Positions 1-9,286 of a DNA stretch of 64,000 nt are shown piece after piece (the stretch's first letter is position 1; every line of letters starts with the position of its first letter). The notes under the pieces were generated by a model. The model had not been told where the DNA came from. It was given only the letters and a program-made list of their open reading frames with translations, and searched no databases. Origin of the DNA: Myxococcus sp. RHSTA-1-4 (GTDB taxonomy: Bacteria; Myxococcota; Myxococcia; Myxococcales; Myxococcaceae); contig NZ_JAIQDG010000002.1 of NCBI RefSeq assembly GCF_020037125.1, positions 310,001 through 374,000 of the forward strand, in the 5' to 3' direction. The position numbers were made by a program, and so were the translations under genes.

Positions 1-1
1 G

Positions 2-859
2 CTTGGGGCCGGAGTGGAGGGCGCGAGCCCCACCGGGCTGCTCCGGGCGCTGGAGGACCACGCGCGGTGCGCGCCTCGCGAGGTGGTCCCGGCGCGGAGG
101 TGGTCCGTGGCCGTCGAGGTGCTGCCCGATGACCTGCCCGCGCTGCGGGACGTCTCCACGTTCGGCACGCTGCTGCGAGACCTCTTCGCCGAGCCCCGAG
201 ACTTCGCCGGGCCGCCGCCGCTTCGGGATGATGACCTCGCGGTGCTGCGGCGGCAGTGGCCGGTGGGGGAGGCGGCGCTCTCCGTGTGCTGGGCGCGGCT
301 CGCGGGTGTCGACCCGGCGGGAGGTGTCGAGGCGGAGGTGCGCAAGCGCGCGGGGCGTGAATCGCACCACGCGCCGCACGACGGACCCGAGCACCTCGCA
401 CGGGCCGAGTACTGGTTCCAGACGGCACGGGCATGGCTCGACTCGCTCGTCCGCGAGCGCCTGGAGAACTTCCAGCCCACGCCCGCCGAGTGGCCGGACG
501 TGTCGTTCTGGCTCTGCGCGCGCGAGCGGTCGCCCGACGCGCGGCTGGGTGCCTCGAACGCCGTGCCGGAGGTCCGGGCCGGACTCTTCGAGCTGGCTTA
601 TGAGCTGTGGGAGGCGCTCCACCCCGAGCGTTTCGAAGCCGAGCGCTGGCCGGAGCATCGGTGGATGCGAATGGTGGAGAGCGCCCGCCGCGCGGCACCG
701 GCGTCCCTGAGCCCGGAAGCGTCGAGGGTGCGCGGGGTCCTGCGCACGTTCATCGTGTCCCGCTCGGTGGGGACGTCGATGGCGCGGGGCTGGTGGGAGC
801 CTGACTCACTGGAGGGACTGGTGCTGCGGGCCTGGGAGGCCGCTCGCGTGGACGCCTGA
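2..859 (+). CDS. Hypothetical protein, 5' end cut by window edge
   Basis: The reading frame is open to the left edge, so the true start lies outside the window; the first in-window start codon is GTG at 14 (281 residues). The product is a soluble, acidic, Arg/Trp/Glu-rich protein with no signal peptide, membrane segment or motif I recognise. Codon third positions are almost all G or C, in line with neighbours, so it is a genuine host-type gene. It is followed after 30 bp by a lipoprotein gene on the same strand. Function unknown. Confidence 0.75.
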   Translation, partial: LGAGVEGASPTGLLRALEDHARCAPREVVPARRWSVAVEVLPDDLPALRDVSTFGTLLRDLFAEPRDFAGPPPLRDDDLAVLRRQWPVGEAALSVCWARLAGVDPAGGVEAEVRKRAGRESHHAPHDGPEHLARAEYWFQTARAWLDSLVRERLENFQPTPAEWPDVSFWLCARERSPDARLGASNAVPEVRAGLFELAYELWEALHPERFEAERWPEHRWMRMVESARRAAPASLSPEASRVRGVLRTFIVSRSVGTSMARGWWEPDSLEGLVLRAWEAARVDA

Positions 860-889
860 GGCCCCGGACGCGCGTGTTAAGCAGGCGCG

Positions 890-1351
890 ATGCGAACCGC
901 TCTCCTCATTCCCCTCGTACTCACGCTCGTCACCGGCTGTGCCACCGGCCGGAGCGCCGCCGGCCCCCAGCCCGAGCCGGAGAAGAAGTTCTCCATGCGC
1001 ACCTATTACATGGCCTTCCTGCGGCGCGGGCCGGCGTGGACGAAGGAGCGCACGCCGGAGGCCGTCGAGGCCGGCAAGGGGCACATGGCCAACATCGAGC
1101 GGCTGGCGAAGTGCGGGAAGCTGGTCATCGCCGGCCCCTTCGACGTGCCGGCCGACGCACCGCCGGACGCCCTCGCCGGCATCTTCATCTTCGACGTCGC
1201 CACGCGTGAGGAGGCGCTCGCCCTCACGGCCCAGGACCCGGCCGTGAAGGCCGGCCGCTTCACCATCGAAGTGCTGCCCTGGTACGGCCCCACCGGCCTC
1301 ACCTATGAAGGACACATTCCTCCCGAGCCCGGCCTGTCCTGCACGCCGTAG
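890..1351 (+). CDS. YCII-domain-like lipoprotein
   Basis: A 153-residue protein. Residues 1-16 form a signal peptide ending in the lipobox LVTGC, so Cys17 should be lipidated and the protein anchored to a membrane. Residues about 36-140 resemble the YCII ferredoxin-like fold: a strand with YYMAFLRRGPAW, a helix with HMANIERLAKCGKLVIAGPF, and a segment with GIFIFDVATREEA that matches the usual YCII layout. Many YCII proteins are small enzymes or ligand-binding domains, but a lipidated periplasmic form has no assigned reaction. It follows the first gene closely and faces a convergent cupin gene. Family call is moderate, function unknown. Confidence 0.75.
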   Translation: MRTALLIPLVLTLVTGCATGRSAAGPQPEPEKKFSMRTYYMAFLRRGPAWTKERTPEAVEAGKGHMANIERLAKCGKLVIAGPFDVPADAPPDALAGIFIFDVATREEALALTAQDPAVKAGRFTIEVLPWYGPTGLTYEGHIPPEPGLSCTP

Positions 1352-1371
1352 CAGCCGAGCGGAGCGCCGGC

Positions 1372-1788
1372 TCAGTGAATGCCGGGAGCCACCTCCTCGG
1401 TGACTCCGGGCCGCGTGCCCGCCTCCTCGCGGCGCGCGTACTGGGACATGCCCTCGAAGTCCACCAGGGTGCAGGGTTCATCACCCACGACCCAGGCATC
1501 ATGGCCGGGCGGGATGATGGCCATGTCCCCCGGCCCCAGCTCGCCCCGGGTGCCGTCGTCCATGGCGATGGCCAGCCGGCCGGAGACGACGAAGCAGGTG
1601 TGGGCGACCTGGCAGCTGTCCGTGCCAGCGATGGGCCGGATATCTTCCGACCACTTCCAGCCCGGCTCGAAGACGCCCAGCCCCGTGGTGCGTCCGCCCT
1701 CGAAATTCAGGATGTCGGCATGTCCGTGCGCGACGAAAGGACGGCGCTCGTCCGGTGTCGAGAAGTGCTTGATGATGAGTTGGCTCAT
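1372..1788 (-). CDS. Cupin-domain protein
   Basis: A 138-residue single-domain cupin. The first motif region (about residues 60-75) contains QVAHTCFVVSGRLAIAMDDG and the second (about 84-110) contains LGPGDMAIIPPGHDAWVVGD, the usual G(X)5-P-x-G-(X)2-H pattern of the conserved beta-barrel. The canonical HxH of motif 1 is reduced to a single His, so metal binding may be altered or absent. No signal peptide, so cytoplasmic. It could be a small-molecule binding or isomerase-type cupin; substrate cannot be read from the sequence. It is divergent from nothing and convergent with the YCII lipoprotein, with about 20 bp between stops. Confidence 0.85.
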   Translation of the reverse strand: MSQLIIKHFSTPDERRPFVAHGHADILNFEGGRTTGLGVFEPGWKWSEDIRPIAGTDSCQVAHTCFVVSGRLAIAMDDGTRGELGPGDMAIIPPGHDAWVVGDEPCTLVDFEGMSQYARREEAGTRPGVTEEVAPGIH

Positions 1789-1857
1789 GGCGCGTTCCTC
1801 CGCGGTTGTCCCTGTCTTCCAGTGGAAGCTAGGGGCGCGCGCGAGCCCGGGCAGCGC

Positions 1858-2190
1858 TCAGGCGAGGAACTCCAGGTTCATGGACAGCCCGGCCTCGAAC
1901 TCCGGCGCCTGCCGGAGCTGCTCCAGCACGCCCTGCGTGCAGTGCAGCGTCACCAGGGGCAGGGCGCCCGGCTCGCTGATCCACCGCACCGCGCTCATCA
2001 GGCGGCGTGCCTGCAGGAAGCCCAGCACCGCGTCGCGGAAGCGCCGGCCCTCTTCGCCCCCGGAGGCATGGAGCCGCGGGCGCTCGGGGGCAGGCGGGGA
2101 AACGGCCGCCCGGCTGCCCCGTGAACGCCGCGACAGCGACCGGGTCGGCCGGGGATTCTCTCGGGGCATGACGATGGCCTCAATCCACAT
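1858..2190 (-). CDS. Small hypothetical protein
   Basis: A 110-residue minus-strand protein. The N-terminal 45 residues are Arg/Pro/Ser-rich and probably disordered; an internal ATG at 2169 could be the true start. The C-terminal half, from about residue 50, looks folded, with alternating helix and strand (RDAVLGFLQARRLMSAVRWI then ALPLVTLHCTQGVLEQL). I do not recognise the family. It lies upstream of the cupin gene with 69 bp between, so the two may be co-transcribed. Confidence 0.5.
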   Translation of the reverse strand: MWIEAIVMPRENPRPTRSLSRRSRGSRAAVSPPAPERPRLHASGGEEGRRFRDAVLGFLQARRLMSAVRWISEPGALPLVTLHCTQGVLEQLRQAPEFEAGLSMNLEFLA

Positions 2191-2496
2191 CGCGTCATCC
2201 TCCGCGCACCACGTCGTGCAACGTTCCTTGAAGATTATCGGACAGGTCGCGTCCCGGTTTCTTGGAACCGTTGTCGCCCTGGAGGGTGGGGTCGCGTCAC
2301 CTCAATGGCACGGGTGGGCCGAAAGGCCCCCGTTCGCCAACCCGGAAGGGGGGCGCCCGGACAGGTGCTCGCCCGTCTGCCTGCTCTTCCCCCAAGTCGC
2401 CTGAACGCCAGGGCTGACGGGCGCTTGCCGAAAACCGGCGCGGGCGCACCCGGGGAGCGCCTGCCACGCGGCCCGCCACTTCCTACCTTGAGGGAC
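2191..2496. other. Intergenic region between divergent genes
   Basis: About 306 bp separate the small hypothetical gene (minus) from the permease gene (plus). It should hold both promoters. The stretch near 2220-2270 is lower in GC than its surroundings and is the likeliest promoter position, but no clear -35/-10 pair or RNA gene was seen. Confidence 0.5.
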
Positions 2497-3696
2497 ATGA
2501 AGGCCACGCGTCGGCAGCTCCCGGTCTATGTACCCCCGCGCACGGTGTGGGCCGTGGGGCTGCAGGTCCTGCTGCTCGGCCTGTGCTGGCTGGCCATCCG
2601 GCAGTTGTATCCCGTGCTCACGCTGCTGGCCGTGGTGGTGCTGGTATCCATCGCGCTGGACCCGCTGGTGCGCCGGCTGGAGCGCTGGGGGCTGAAGCGC
2701 GGGCTGGGCGTGGCCGTCGTGGCCTTGCTGCTGCTGGGGGTGATGGCCCTGCTGGTGGGCACGCTGGTGCCCATGCTGGTGCAGCAGCTCCAGTCCCTGG
2801 TGCAGTCCCTGCCCGGGCGGCTGCAGGCGCTCTCGGAGGCGGAGTGGGTGAGGGACTTGAGCAGGCGCTACGACGTCCAGCTCAGGACGGAGGACCTGCT
2901 GGCCCGCTTCGAGCCGGCGGACCTCGCGGGCCGCGCCATCGACGTCCTGTCCTCCACGCTGGGGTTGGTGGCGACGGGCATCACCGTCGTGGCCCTCACC
3001 GTCTTCACGCTCCTCTTCGGCGCGGACCTCTACGAGAGCATCCTCCAGTGGGTGTCCCCGCGCCGCAGGCCGCGCGTGCGCCTGCTGGTGTCGCGGATGC
3101 GCGAGGCGGTGGGCAACTACCTGGCGGGCACCCTGCTGGTGATGACCATCGGCGGCACGGTGGCCGCCACCGTGGCGCTCATCCAGGGCGTGCCGTACTT
3201 CCTGGCGCTCGGGCTGGTGGTGATGCTGCTGGGAATCATCCCCTACATCGGCAGCGTCATCAGCGCGGTGCTGGTGGCGTTCACCACGCTCGCCACCCTG
3301 GGCCTCAAGCCCGCGCTCATCGCGCTGGTGGTGTTCATGGTGTACCAGCAGATTGAGTCCAACGTGCTCGGGCCCATCATCCAGCGGCGCGCCATCCGGA
3401 TGAACCCGCTGCTCATCTCCATCGTGGTGCTCTTCGGAGGCGCGCTGGCGGGACTGTCCGGCGTCGTGCTCGCCGTGCCGCTGGCGGCGGCGGCGCAGGT
3501 GCTCGTCCAGGAGGTGCTCCGCTACCGCCACGAGGGGTACAAGGAGGCGCACCGGCGCGAGCAGGCGCGGCGCGAGACGGGCCGGGGCGCGGTGGAGGAG
3601 GGGCTCCTGTTCGCCGGGCCCATGGAGGAGCCCCGGCCGTCCGTGCCGGAGCGGCCCGAGCACGCCGAGCCCCCGGAGCGGAACGAGCCCCACTGA
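2497..3696 (+). CDS. AI-2E family transporter (PerM/TqsA-like permease)
   Basis: A 399-residue integral membrane protein. The ATG at 2497 is chosen over longer in-frame starts because the first membrane helix and family similarity begin right after it. The order is two close N-terminal membrane helices (residues about 22-60), a third near 68-90, a long soluble loop with amphipathic helices (90-150), then five helices including the family-typical GVPYFLALGLVVMLLGIIPY and VFMVYQQIESNVLGPIIQRR. The YQQIESNVLGP segment is a signature of the AI-2E/PerM family (8 helices). Members export signalling molecules or sodium/protons; the substrate here is unknown. The last 50 residues are a charged cytoplasmic tail rich in Glu, Pro and Arg. 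Confidence 0.92.
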   Translation: MKATRRQLPVYVPPRTVWAVGLQVLLLGLCWLAIRQLYPVLTLLAVVVLVSIALDPLVRRLERWGLKRGLGVAVVALLLLGVMALLVGTLVPMLVQQLQSLVQSLPGRLQALSEAEWVRDLSRRYDVQLRTEDLLARFEPADLAGRAIDVLSSTLGLVATGITVVALTVFTLLFGADLYESILQWVSPRRRPRVRLLVSRMREAVGNYLAGTLLVMTIGGTVAATVALIQGVPYFLALGLVVMLLGIIPYIGSVISAVLVAFTTLATLGLKPALIALVVFMVYQQIESNVLGPIIQRRAIRMNPLLISIVVLFGGALAGLSGVVLAVPLAAAAQVLVQEVLRYRHEGYKEAHRREQARRETGRGAVEEGLLFAGPMEEPRPSVPERPEHAEPPERNEPH

Positions 3697-3717
3697 GGTC
3701 CGCGGCCCGCGAAGAAG

Positions 3718-3753
3718 CGAAGGGCCCCCGGAGCGCTTCCCGGGAGCCCTTCG
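3718..3753. terminator. Hairpin terminator between convergent genes
   Basis: CGAAGGGC (3718-3725) pairs with GCCCTTCG (3746-3753), and inner G/C bases extend the stem. It lies 21 bp after the permease stop and before the metallopeptidase stop, so it can serve both. Only a weak T-rich tract (TCTATT) follows. Confidence 0.7.
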
Positions 3754-3820
3754 TCTATTCAGGTGTCACACCGGACAGGCCCACCCCGGCTCGGGGCCGG
3801 GGCGGGAGACCGGCGGGACG

Positions 3821-6800
3821 TCAGCGGTCCGCGGGAGCGGAGCGGCCCTGCGCGCTGCTCTTCTTGCCCGAGGGCGAGGCCGCCACCGTCGAACCGACGC
3901 CGAACACCAGGTCGTCGCGGTCGTTGTAGCTGCCGGAGGTGCAGGCGCTGGCCGTGCCGCCGTAGCGGAACTGCGCGCGGATGGCGTGCGTGCCCGCCGT
4001 GGCGCCCAGGGTGAAGGTGTGCGTGAACACCCGGGCCGCGCCACCGCCGGTGCAGGCCTGGTTCGTGGTCAGCGCCGTCCAGGTCGGCGTCGCCGCGTTG
4101 GTCGTGTAGTACAGGTCGAACTGGTCCGACGTGCCCCAGCACCAGGCCGTCACTTCCACCGTCACCTGCTTGCCCACCGCGAAGGGCCCGTTGTCCACCG
4201 TCTTGATGACCACCCGGTCGATGCTCTCGTCGGAGTGGTACGTGCCGGAGTTTCCGTCCGCGCACGAGTCGGCGATGGTGTTGGGCTGGTTGGGCTCGTT
4301 GCCGCCGGACAGCGTGCCGCGGCCGTTGACCAGCGTGGTGCCGGTGTCGCAGCCGCACACCGTGCCGCAGGCCGGGGCCTGGCGGGTGGTGTCGAACGCG
4401 GCGGCGACCGGCGTGCAGATGTTGGTGGTGGTGAAGCTGTTCGTCGCGCTGTAGGCGCTGGTGCCGCAGCTATCCGCGGCGCGGGCCCGCCAGTAGTACA
4501 CGGTGGAGCTGGACAGGGCCGGCGACACCGTCCACGTGCTCGCGGCCAGCGTGGTGTTGGAGCGCACCACGTTGGTGAAGGCGGAGTCGGTGGCGACCTG
4601 CACCTCGTAGCGGGCGGCGCCCGTCACGTCGTTCCAGTCGAGCACCGCGGAGGTGCCGATGCCCGTGGCGCCGTTGGCCGGGGAGACCAGCGTGGGGGCG
4701 GCCAGGGTGATGCAGCCGCGCGTGGTGTAGCTGAACGTGGAGGACCACGCGCCCACGCCGCCGCACGAGTTCTTCGCGCGCACGCGCCAGTAGTAGGTGG
4801 CGTTGGTGTTGAGCGCCGGGGACACCGTCCAGTTGCTGCTCACGAGCGTGGTGGCGGTGGCCACGACGTTGGTGAAGGCGGAGTCGGAGGCCACCTGCAC
4901 CTCGTACGTGGAGGCACCCGACACGTCGGCCCAGTCCAGCGCGGCGGCCGGCTCCACGCCGGTGGCGCCGTTGGCGGGCGTGGACAGCGAGGCGACGCCC
5001 GGCGCCGTGCAGCTCGGCGTGGCGCAGCTGCAGGTGCTGGCGCGGCCGTAGCAGGCGTTCGAGGAGGCCGGGACGATGGAGTAGCAGTACTGACGGCCGT
5101 TGGCGACCTCGGTGTCGGTGTAGCTGGTGCCGGTGACGGTGGCGACCTTGGCCTTGCCGAAGTCACAGCCGGCGAAGCCCTCGGTCTTCATCACCCAGTA
5201 CTCGGAGGCGCCCGCGGAGGCCGTCCAGCTCAGGGCCACCTGGCCGTCACCCGGGGTGGCGGTGTGGGTGGGGGCGGCGGTGGGGCCACCGGAGCAGCCC
5301 GAGTTGACGGGAGCCGGCGTGCTGCACGCGATGTTGTGGCGGTTGTAGGCGGCGTAGATGGCCGTCATGTGCGGCGTGCCGTCGTTCAGGTTGCCGTTGT
5401 CGTCGTCCGCGGCCAGCCACTGCATGTAGCCGTTGGTGGCGCCACAGCCGTCGGAGGTGCCGGCGGTGCAGTTACAGCCGTGCCACGTGCCGATGTTGCC
5501 GCTACCCTGGTAGAAGACCTTGTTGCCGACGATGAAGGCGGTGTTGGAGTCGTAGTTGAACGGCGCCGCCCTCAGGTCACGCGTGACGAGGTCCCAGGCG
5601 GCCTGGCGCGCGGGAGACGCGGCGCAGTGCACCTGGCGGCCGCAGGGGCCGGTGCTGGAGCTGCACATGGGGCACACGAAGTTCTGCGGCGTGGCCGGGG
5701 TGTTGGGGACGCTGGCCGCCCAGTCCGCGTCGCGAACGCCGGAGCACTTCGTGTTGCACCACGACTGGCCGGTGACCTGGGACTCCTGCTGGTTGTAGCC
5801 GGAGCCGTCCGGCGTCTGGCCGCAGCCGCGGTTGCTGGTGTGGAAGAAGCCGTAGCCCACGCACGAGGTCTGCAGGCGGTAGATGGCGGCGATGTCCGCG
5901 TAGCCCTCGGAGGAGTTGGACAGCGTGCCGTTGGCGTCGAAGTCGTCGATGCCGTGGCCCCACTCGTGGTCGAACACGGCGCCAATCTCACCGGTGTTCC
6001 GGCAGCCACCGCCGCTGCGGTAGAAGTTGACGGAGGAGCCGTTCCAGAAGGCGTTGCAGGTGCTGTTGATGTTGACGTTGGAGACGAGCTGGCCCTGGAG
6101 CCAGGTGTTGGTGGGGAGCCAGCCGCGGGCCTGCTCGGCCAGCTTGTTCAGCTCGTAGAAGCTGGAGCGCGAGGCGGAGGTGTTGCCCGGGGAGGAGCCG
6201 GGGGGCACGGTGCAGTCATGCTGGCCGTTGGTGCCGCCCATGTCGATGTTGCCCGTGGTGGAGCTCTCGCTGATGGCGCCGCAGCTGTCCGACACGCGGA
6301 CGTACTTGCCGGCCAGGGTGGTGGTGGCGGTGCCGGACGTGAAGTTGTAGATGCCGGCGCCGTCGGTGAAGTTGTTGGGGGACGCCACGCCCGTGTTGGC
6401 CCACGGCATGGGCGTGTTGGGCTGCATGGTGCCGCAGACGGTGTTGTCGGCGCAGGTCTCGATGTTGGTGGACGGGTAGACGCCGCCCTTGATCTGCGCG
6501 TCGAAGTAGTGGTTGTCGTCCTCGATGGCGAGCACCTCGCCGGAGTGGGCGTCCACCGTCACCTTCCAGCGCTGGTGGGCGTCCGGGTCCTGGAAGCCGT
6601 AGGCGTAGACGAGCTGGTGCTCGTAGCCGGTACCGACGGCGCCGCTGAAGGCCTCACCCTGGCGGGCGACGGGGGCGACCTCGAGCGTGGGCTGCTGCCA
6701 GAGCACCTGCGGGGAGGTGTTCAGGCCGACGAAGCCGTTGCCGGCCACGAGCGCGTCGGCGGGGGCGAGCGTGGGGCGGGTGTCGATGCCCACGTTGGCC

Positions 6801-7393
6801 CAGGCCTCGGTGCCCAGGAGGATGAGGTTGCCGTGGCTGATGGTGGCGGCCAGGCGGCCGTGGCGCACGGCGACGCCGTTGATCTGCTGCGGGATGTGGA
6901 CCTGCCACAGGTGCTCGGCCACCTGGGTGACGCGGGGCGAGCCCAGCTGCATCAGGTCGATGTTGAACGCGGCCTGGTTGTCCGCGATGAACTTGAGGAC
7001 GAGGTCCTCGACGACGGACGCGTCCACGTCCGCGACGGAGCGGCCGATGGACTCGCGCACCTGGTCGAGGGTGACCTTGTTGTTGAAGCCGTCACCGGGG
7101 ATGAGGGGAATCGAGCCCTGCACGGCGGTGGGAGCGCCGGTGCGCGGGTCGATATAGACGTGGAAGTCCTTCCCGTTGCGGGCGAAGAAGTCATCCCACG
7201 CGTCGGCGCTGAGCGAGTTCATGCTCCGGCGCGCGGTGTCCAGCGGGACGTTCTGGATGGGGAGGTACAGCTCGGGCTTGAAGAAAGCCTTGTCTGCGAC
7301 GGCGCTCTGCCCGGCCTCGGGTGGCTGGAACGCCCAGCTCACTCCTGCCACGAGCAGGGCAAGACATGCTGCTGACACCTTGGTGTGGCGCAT
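3821..7393 (-). CDS. Secreted zinc metallopeptidase with Fn3-like repeats
   Basis: A 1190-residue exported protease. The ATG at 7393 is chosen because GAGGAGAA sits just upstream and a signal peptide follows (residues 1-21, cleavage near SWA-FQ); the frame is open further upstream but without protein-like sequence. Residues about 25-330 form an FTP/PepSY-like propeptide. The catalytic domain has HEWGH at 476-480 and a downstream SSEGYAD with Glu496 as the likely third zinc ligand, a gluzincin arrangement. A region with many Cys follows (520-690). From about residue 700 there is one Fn3-like domain and then two near-identical Fn3-like repeats of about 95 residues (each with TPANGATG and YEVQVA-DSAFTNVV), and finally a C-terminal beta domain with several Cys. 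Probably a scavenging or predation enzyme. No MYXO-CTERM tail. Confidence 0.9.
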   Translation of the reverse strand: MRHTKVSAACLALLVAGVSWAFQPPEAGQSAVADKAFFKPELYLPIQNVPLDTARRSMNSLSADAWDDFFARNGKDFHVYIDPRTGAPTAVQGSIPLIPGDGFNNKVTLDQVRESIGRSVADVDASVVEDLVLKFIADNQAAFNIDLMQLGSPRVTQVAEHLWQVHIPQQINGVAVRHGRLAATISHGNLILLGTEAWANVGIDTRPTLAPADALVAGNGFVGLNTSPQVLWQQPTLEVAPVARQGEAFSGAVGTGYEHQLVYAYGFQDPDAHQRWKVTVDAHSGEVLAIEDDNHYFDAQIKGGVYPSTNIETCADNTVCGTMQPNTPMPWANTGVASPNNFTDGAGIYNFTSGTATTTLAGKYVRVSDSCGAISESSTTGNIDMGGTNGQHDCTVPPGSSPGNTSASRSSFYELNKLAEQARGWLPTNTWLQGQLVSNVNINSTCNAFWNGSSVNFYRSGGGCRNTGEIGAVFDHEWGHGIDDFDANGTLSNSSEGYADIAAIYRLQTSCVGYGFFHTSNRGCGQTPDGSGYNQQESQVTGQSWCNTKCSGVRDADWAASVPNTPATPQNFVCPMCSSSTGPCGRQVHCAASPARQAAWDLVTRDLRAAPFNYDSNTAFIVGNKVFYQGSGNIGTWHGCNCTAGTSDGCGATNGYMQWLAADDDNGNLNDGTPHMTAIYAAYNRHNIACSTPAPVNSGCSGGPTAAPTHTATPGDGQVALSWTASAGASEYWVMKTEGFAGCDFGKAKVATVTGTSYTDTEVANGRQYCYSIVPASSNACYGRASTCSCATPSCTAPGVASLSTPANGATGVEPAAALDWADVSGASTYEVQVASDSAFTNVVATATTLVSSNWTVSPALNTNATYYWRVRAKNSCGGVGAWSSTFSYTTRGCITLAAPTLVSPANGATGIGTSAVLDWNDVTGAARYEVQVATDSAFTNVVRSNTTLAASTWTVSPALSSSTVYYWRARAADSCGTSAYSATNSFTTTNICTPVAAAFDTTRQAPACGTVCGCDTGTTLVNGRGTLSGGNEPNQPNTIADSCADGNSGTYHSDESIDRVVIKTVDNGPFAVGKQVTVEVTAWCWGTSDQFDLYYTTNAATPTWTALTTNQACTGGGAARVFTHTFTLGATAGTHAIRAQFRYGGTASACTSGSYNDRDDLVFGVGSTVAASPSGKKSSAQGRSAPADR
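4475..5010 (-). repeat. Tandem coding repeat: two Fn3-like units
   Basis: Within the metallopeptidase gene, two adjacent units of roughly 280 bp encode nearly the same sequence (TYEVQVASDSAFTNVV versus RYEVQVATDSAFTNVV, and TYYWRVRAKNSCG versus VYYWRARAADSCG). The pair reflects an internal domain duplication. Confidence 0.7.
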
Positions 7394-7596
7394 GCGGTTC
7401 TCCTCGACGGGGGCCCGCGGGGTTACGGACCCGGGGTGGCTCCAAGACCGGAGCCCGCACACGCAATTAGCGACACTGACACAAATTGAGAATCCGGGTA
7501 ATTCCCAGGGAGACCATTGAAAGCAGATCCTCAAGGAAAATCAGGGGTAGGAGTGTTGACTGGAGGACACTGCCGCGCACCGAGTGTGAAACCGGC

Positions 7597-7625
7597 AATG
7601 TCTCCGAGCATCACTCGGAGACATT
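7597..7625. terminator. Perfect 12-bp inverted repeat, 5-nt loop
   Basis: AATGTCTCCGAG (7597-7608), loop CATCA, CTCGGAGACATT (7614-7625). It lies 37 bp past the stop codon of the minus-strand glycosyltransferase gene and about 200 bp upstream of the metallopeptidase start. No T-tract follows on the minus strand. It may be a terminator-like RNA hairpin for the glycosyltransferase message, or an operator for the metallopeptidase promoter. Confidence 0.6.
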
Positions 7626-7661
7626 GGTGGCGGATTTGTATTGACAGGCTGGTTCTTGCCG

Positions 7662-9158
7662 CTAGCGCGGCCAGATGCGCACCCAGTCGTCCTGGATGAG
7701 CTTCCCGCTGGTGCTGTCGGTGCTGCCGCTGGCCATGAAGCCGCGGGGCGCGCCGAGCGCGAGCGCGCCGGCCTCCACCCACAAGAGGAGCAGCAGGGCG
7801 GCGGCGTACGCGGGCAGCCGCGAGGCCAGCGAGGGACGGCGCGCGGCGAGGGCGACGAGGGGGAGCAGCAGCAGCGGGAGGAGCGCGGGGAAGATGGCGA
7901 GCAGCCCGCGGGAGTAGCCGAAGAAGGCGAGGGTGATGAGGGCGCGGTGCAGCAGCACCGCGGTGAAGAGGGCGAAGGTGCGCCAGGGGGGCAGCAGCGA
8001 CAGCGCCGCGCCGGCGAGGAGCAGGAGGAGCAGCGGCCACTTGAGCCAGGCGCCCTCGGGCACGAAGAGGTCCACGGGCGCGCGGGCGCCGCTCAGGCCG
8101 GAGGGCAGGTTGGACGCGCCGAAGCCCAGGCTCAAGCCGTCCAGCCACCGGTCCAGCTTGGCCACGCACAGCCGGGCCGCGTCGGCGGGGTGCTCGCGCA
8201 TCCACGCCAGTCCCTCCGTGTAGCCGTGCAGCAGCAGGCGGCGCTGGGCGGGGTTGGCCACGTCCAGGTTTCCGTCCTGGCCGAGCCGGTTGACGGCGTC
8301 CGGCGTGAAGCCGCCGGTGGCGCCGGCGTGGTTGGCCATGGCGAAGTTGATGGGGCCGTAGACGGTGATGGGGGCCAGGGTGGGCAGCGGCTCCAGCCCC
8401 GGGGTGCGCGCGTTGATTTCGCGCAGCACGCGCGCGTTGTGGATGGCCCACGGCGCCAGCACCAGCGCGGAGACGAGCACCGCCGCGCTCCAGCGCATGG
8501 CCAGCGCGGGCAGCGGCGTCTTCCCCCGGTACAGCCACGCCCAGGCGGTGAGGAAGGGCCAGAGGTAGAGGTGCTCGGCGCGCGTCAGCGAGCCCAGGCC
8601 CATGACGGTGCCCAGCAGCACGGCGCCCATCCACGTGGGCCCGGCGCGGTAGCGCAGCATCAGCGCGCAGGTGGCGGAGAGGAAGAGGGCGTACAGCACC
8701 TCATTGCTGTACGTGGTGGAGAGCACCAGCCAGCCGAAGCTGGAGGCGAAGAGGGCCGCGCCCAGGAGGCTCCAGCCGGTGCCGAGCACCTTGCGCCACC
8801 ACACCCAGGTGAAGGCCACCGTGGCCGAGTTCAGCAGCGCGAGGACGAGCTTGTACGGGTACGCGCTGCCCTGGGGCTCGCCGAGCACGCGGTAGAGCAG
8901 CCCCAGGCTCCAGGGGAACAGGGGCGGGTGGTAGGGCAGGGTGGCCTGGGCCGGCGTGCCCCGCGCCCAGTCCAGGGCGTACGTGTGGAAGAAGCGCGAG
9001 TCACCATAGAAGAAGATGGAGAAGGGCCAGTTGCGGTCCGGCGTCCCCTGGAGGAACAGCCACCGCAAGAGCAGGCTCAGGCCGAACGCCGCCGTGGCAC
9101 CCAGGGCCACCGGGTGCCGAGTCCACAGCTCCCTCGCGCTGATGACGAGCCGGCGCAT
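7662..9158 (-). CDS. ArnT/PMT-like membrane glycosyltransferase (GT39/GT83 type)
   Basis: A 498-residue polytopic membrane protein starting at ATG 9158; upstream in-frame codons lack protein character. Domain order: an N-terminal helix (15-35), a first periplasmic loop with FYGDSRFFHTYALDWARG (an Asp/Glu-bearing loop typical of GT-C catalytic loops), PYHPPLFPWSL, then about ten further helices rich in Leu/Ala. The polyprenol-phosphate sugar-dependent GT-C fold is known to glycosylate proteins or lipids on the outer face of the inner membrane. The H-P-P-L/F-P motif is characteristic of the PMT_2/ArnT-like group. No glycan operon is adjacent, so the acceptor cannot be predicted. Confidence 0.85.
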   Translation of the reverse strand: MRRLVISARELWTRHPVALGATAAFGLSLLLRWLFLQGTPDRNWPFSIFFYGDSRFFHTYALDWARGTPAQATLPYHPPLFPWSLGLLYRVLGEPQGSAYPYKLVLALLNSATVAFTWVWWRKVLGTGWSLLGAALFASSFGWLVLSTTYSNEVLYALFLSATCALMLRYRAGPTWMGAVLLGTVMGLGSLTRAEHLYLWPFLTAWAWLYRGKTPLPALAMRWSAAVLVSALVLAPWAIHNARVLREINARTPGLEPLPTLAPITVYGPINFAMANHAGATGGFTPDAVNRLGQDGNLDVANPAQRRLLLHGYTEGLAWMREHPADAARLCVAKLDRWLDGLSLGFGASNLPSGLSGARAPVDLFVPEGAWLKWPLLLLLLAGAALSLLPPWRTFALFTAVLLHRALITLAFFGYSRGLLAIFPALLPLLLLPLVALAARRPSLASRLPAYAAALLLLLWVEAGALALGAPRGFMASGSTDSTSGKLIQDDWVRIWPR

Positions 9159-9286
9159 GCCACCCCCCACTCCAGGTCCGGGGCCTACGTTACACAGGCC
9201 CGGCTCGCGGCGGCCAGGGTGGCCCGGCCAGGGCCCTGCCCGGATTGGAGCAGTTGATCGACTCCCATGCTCCACACTGGTGGGGC

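Noticed and set aside
3986-7375. Long plus-strand open frame antisense to the metallopeptidase
   Set aside because: It is a mirror frame produced by the high-GC codons of the real minus-strand gene; its product is Gly/Val/Arg-rich without domains.
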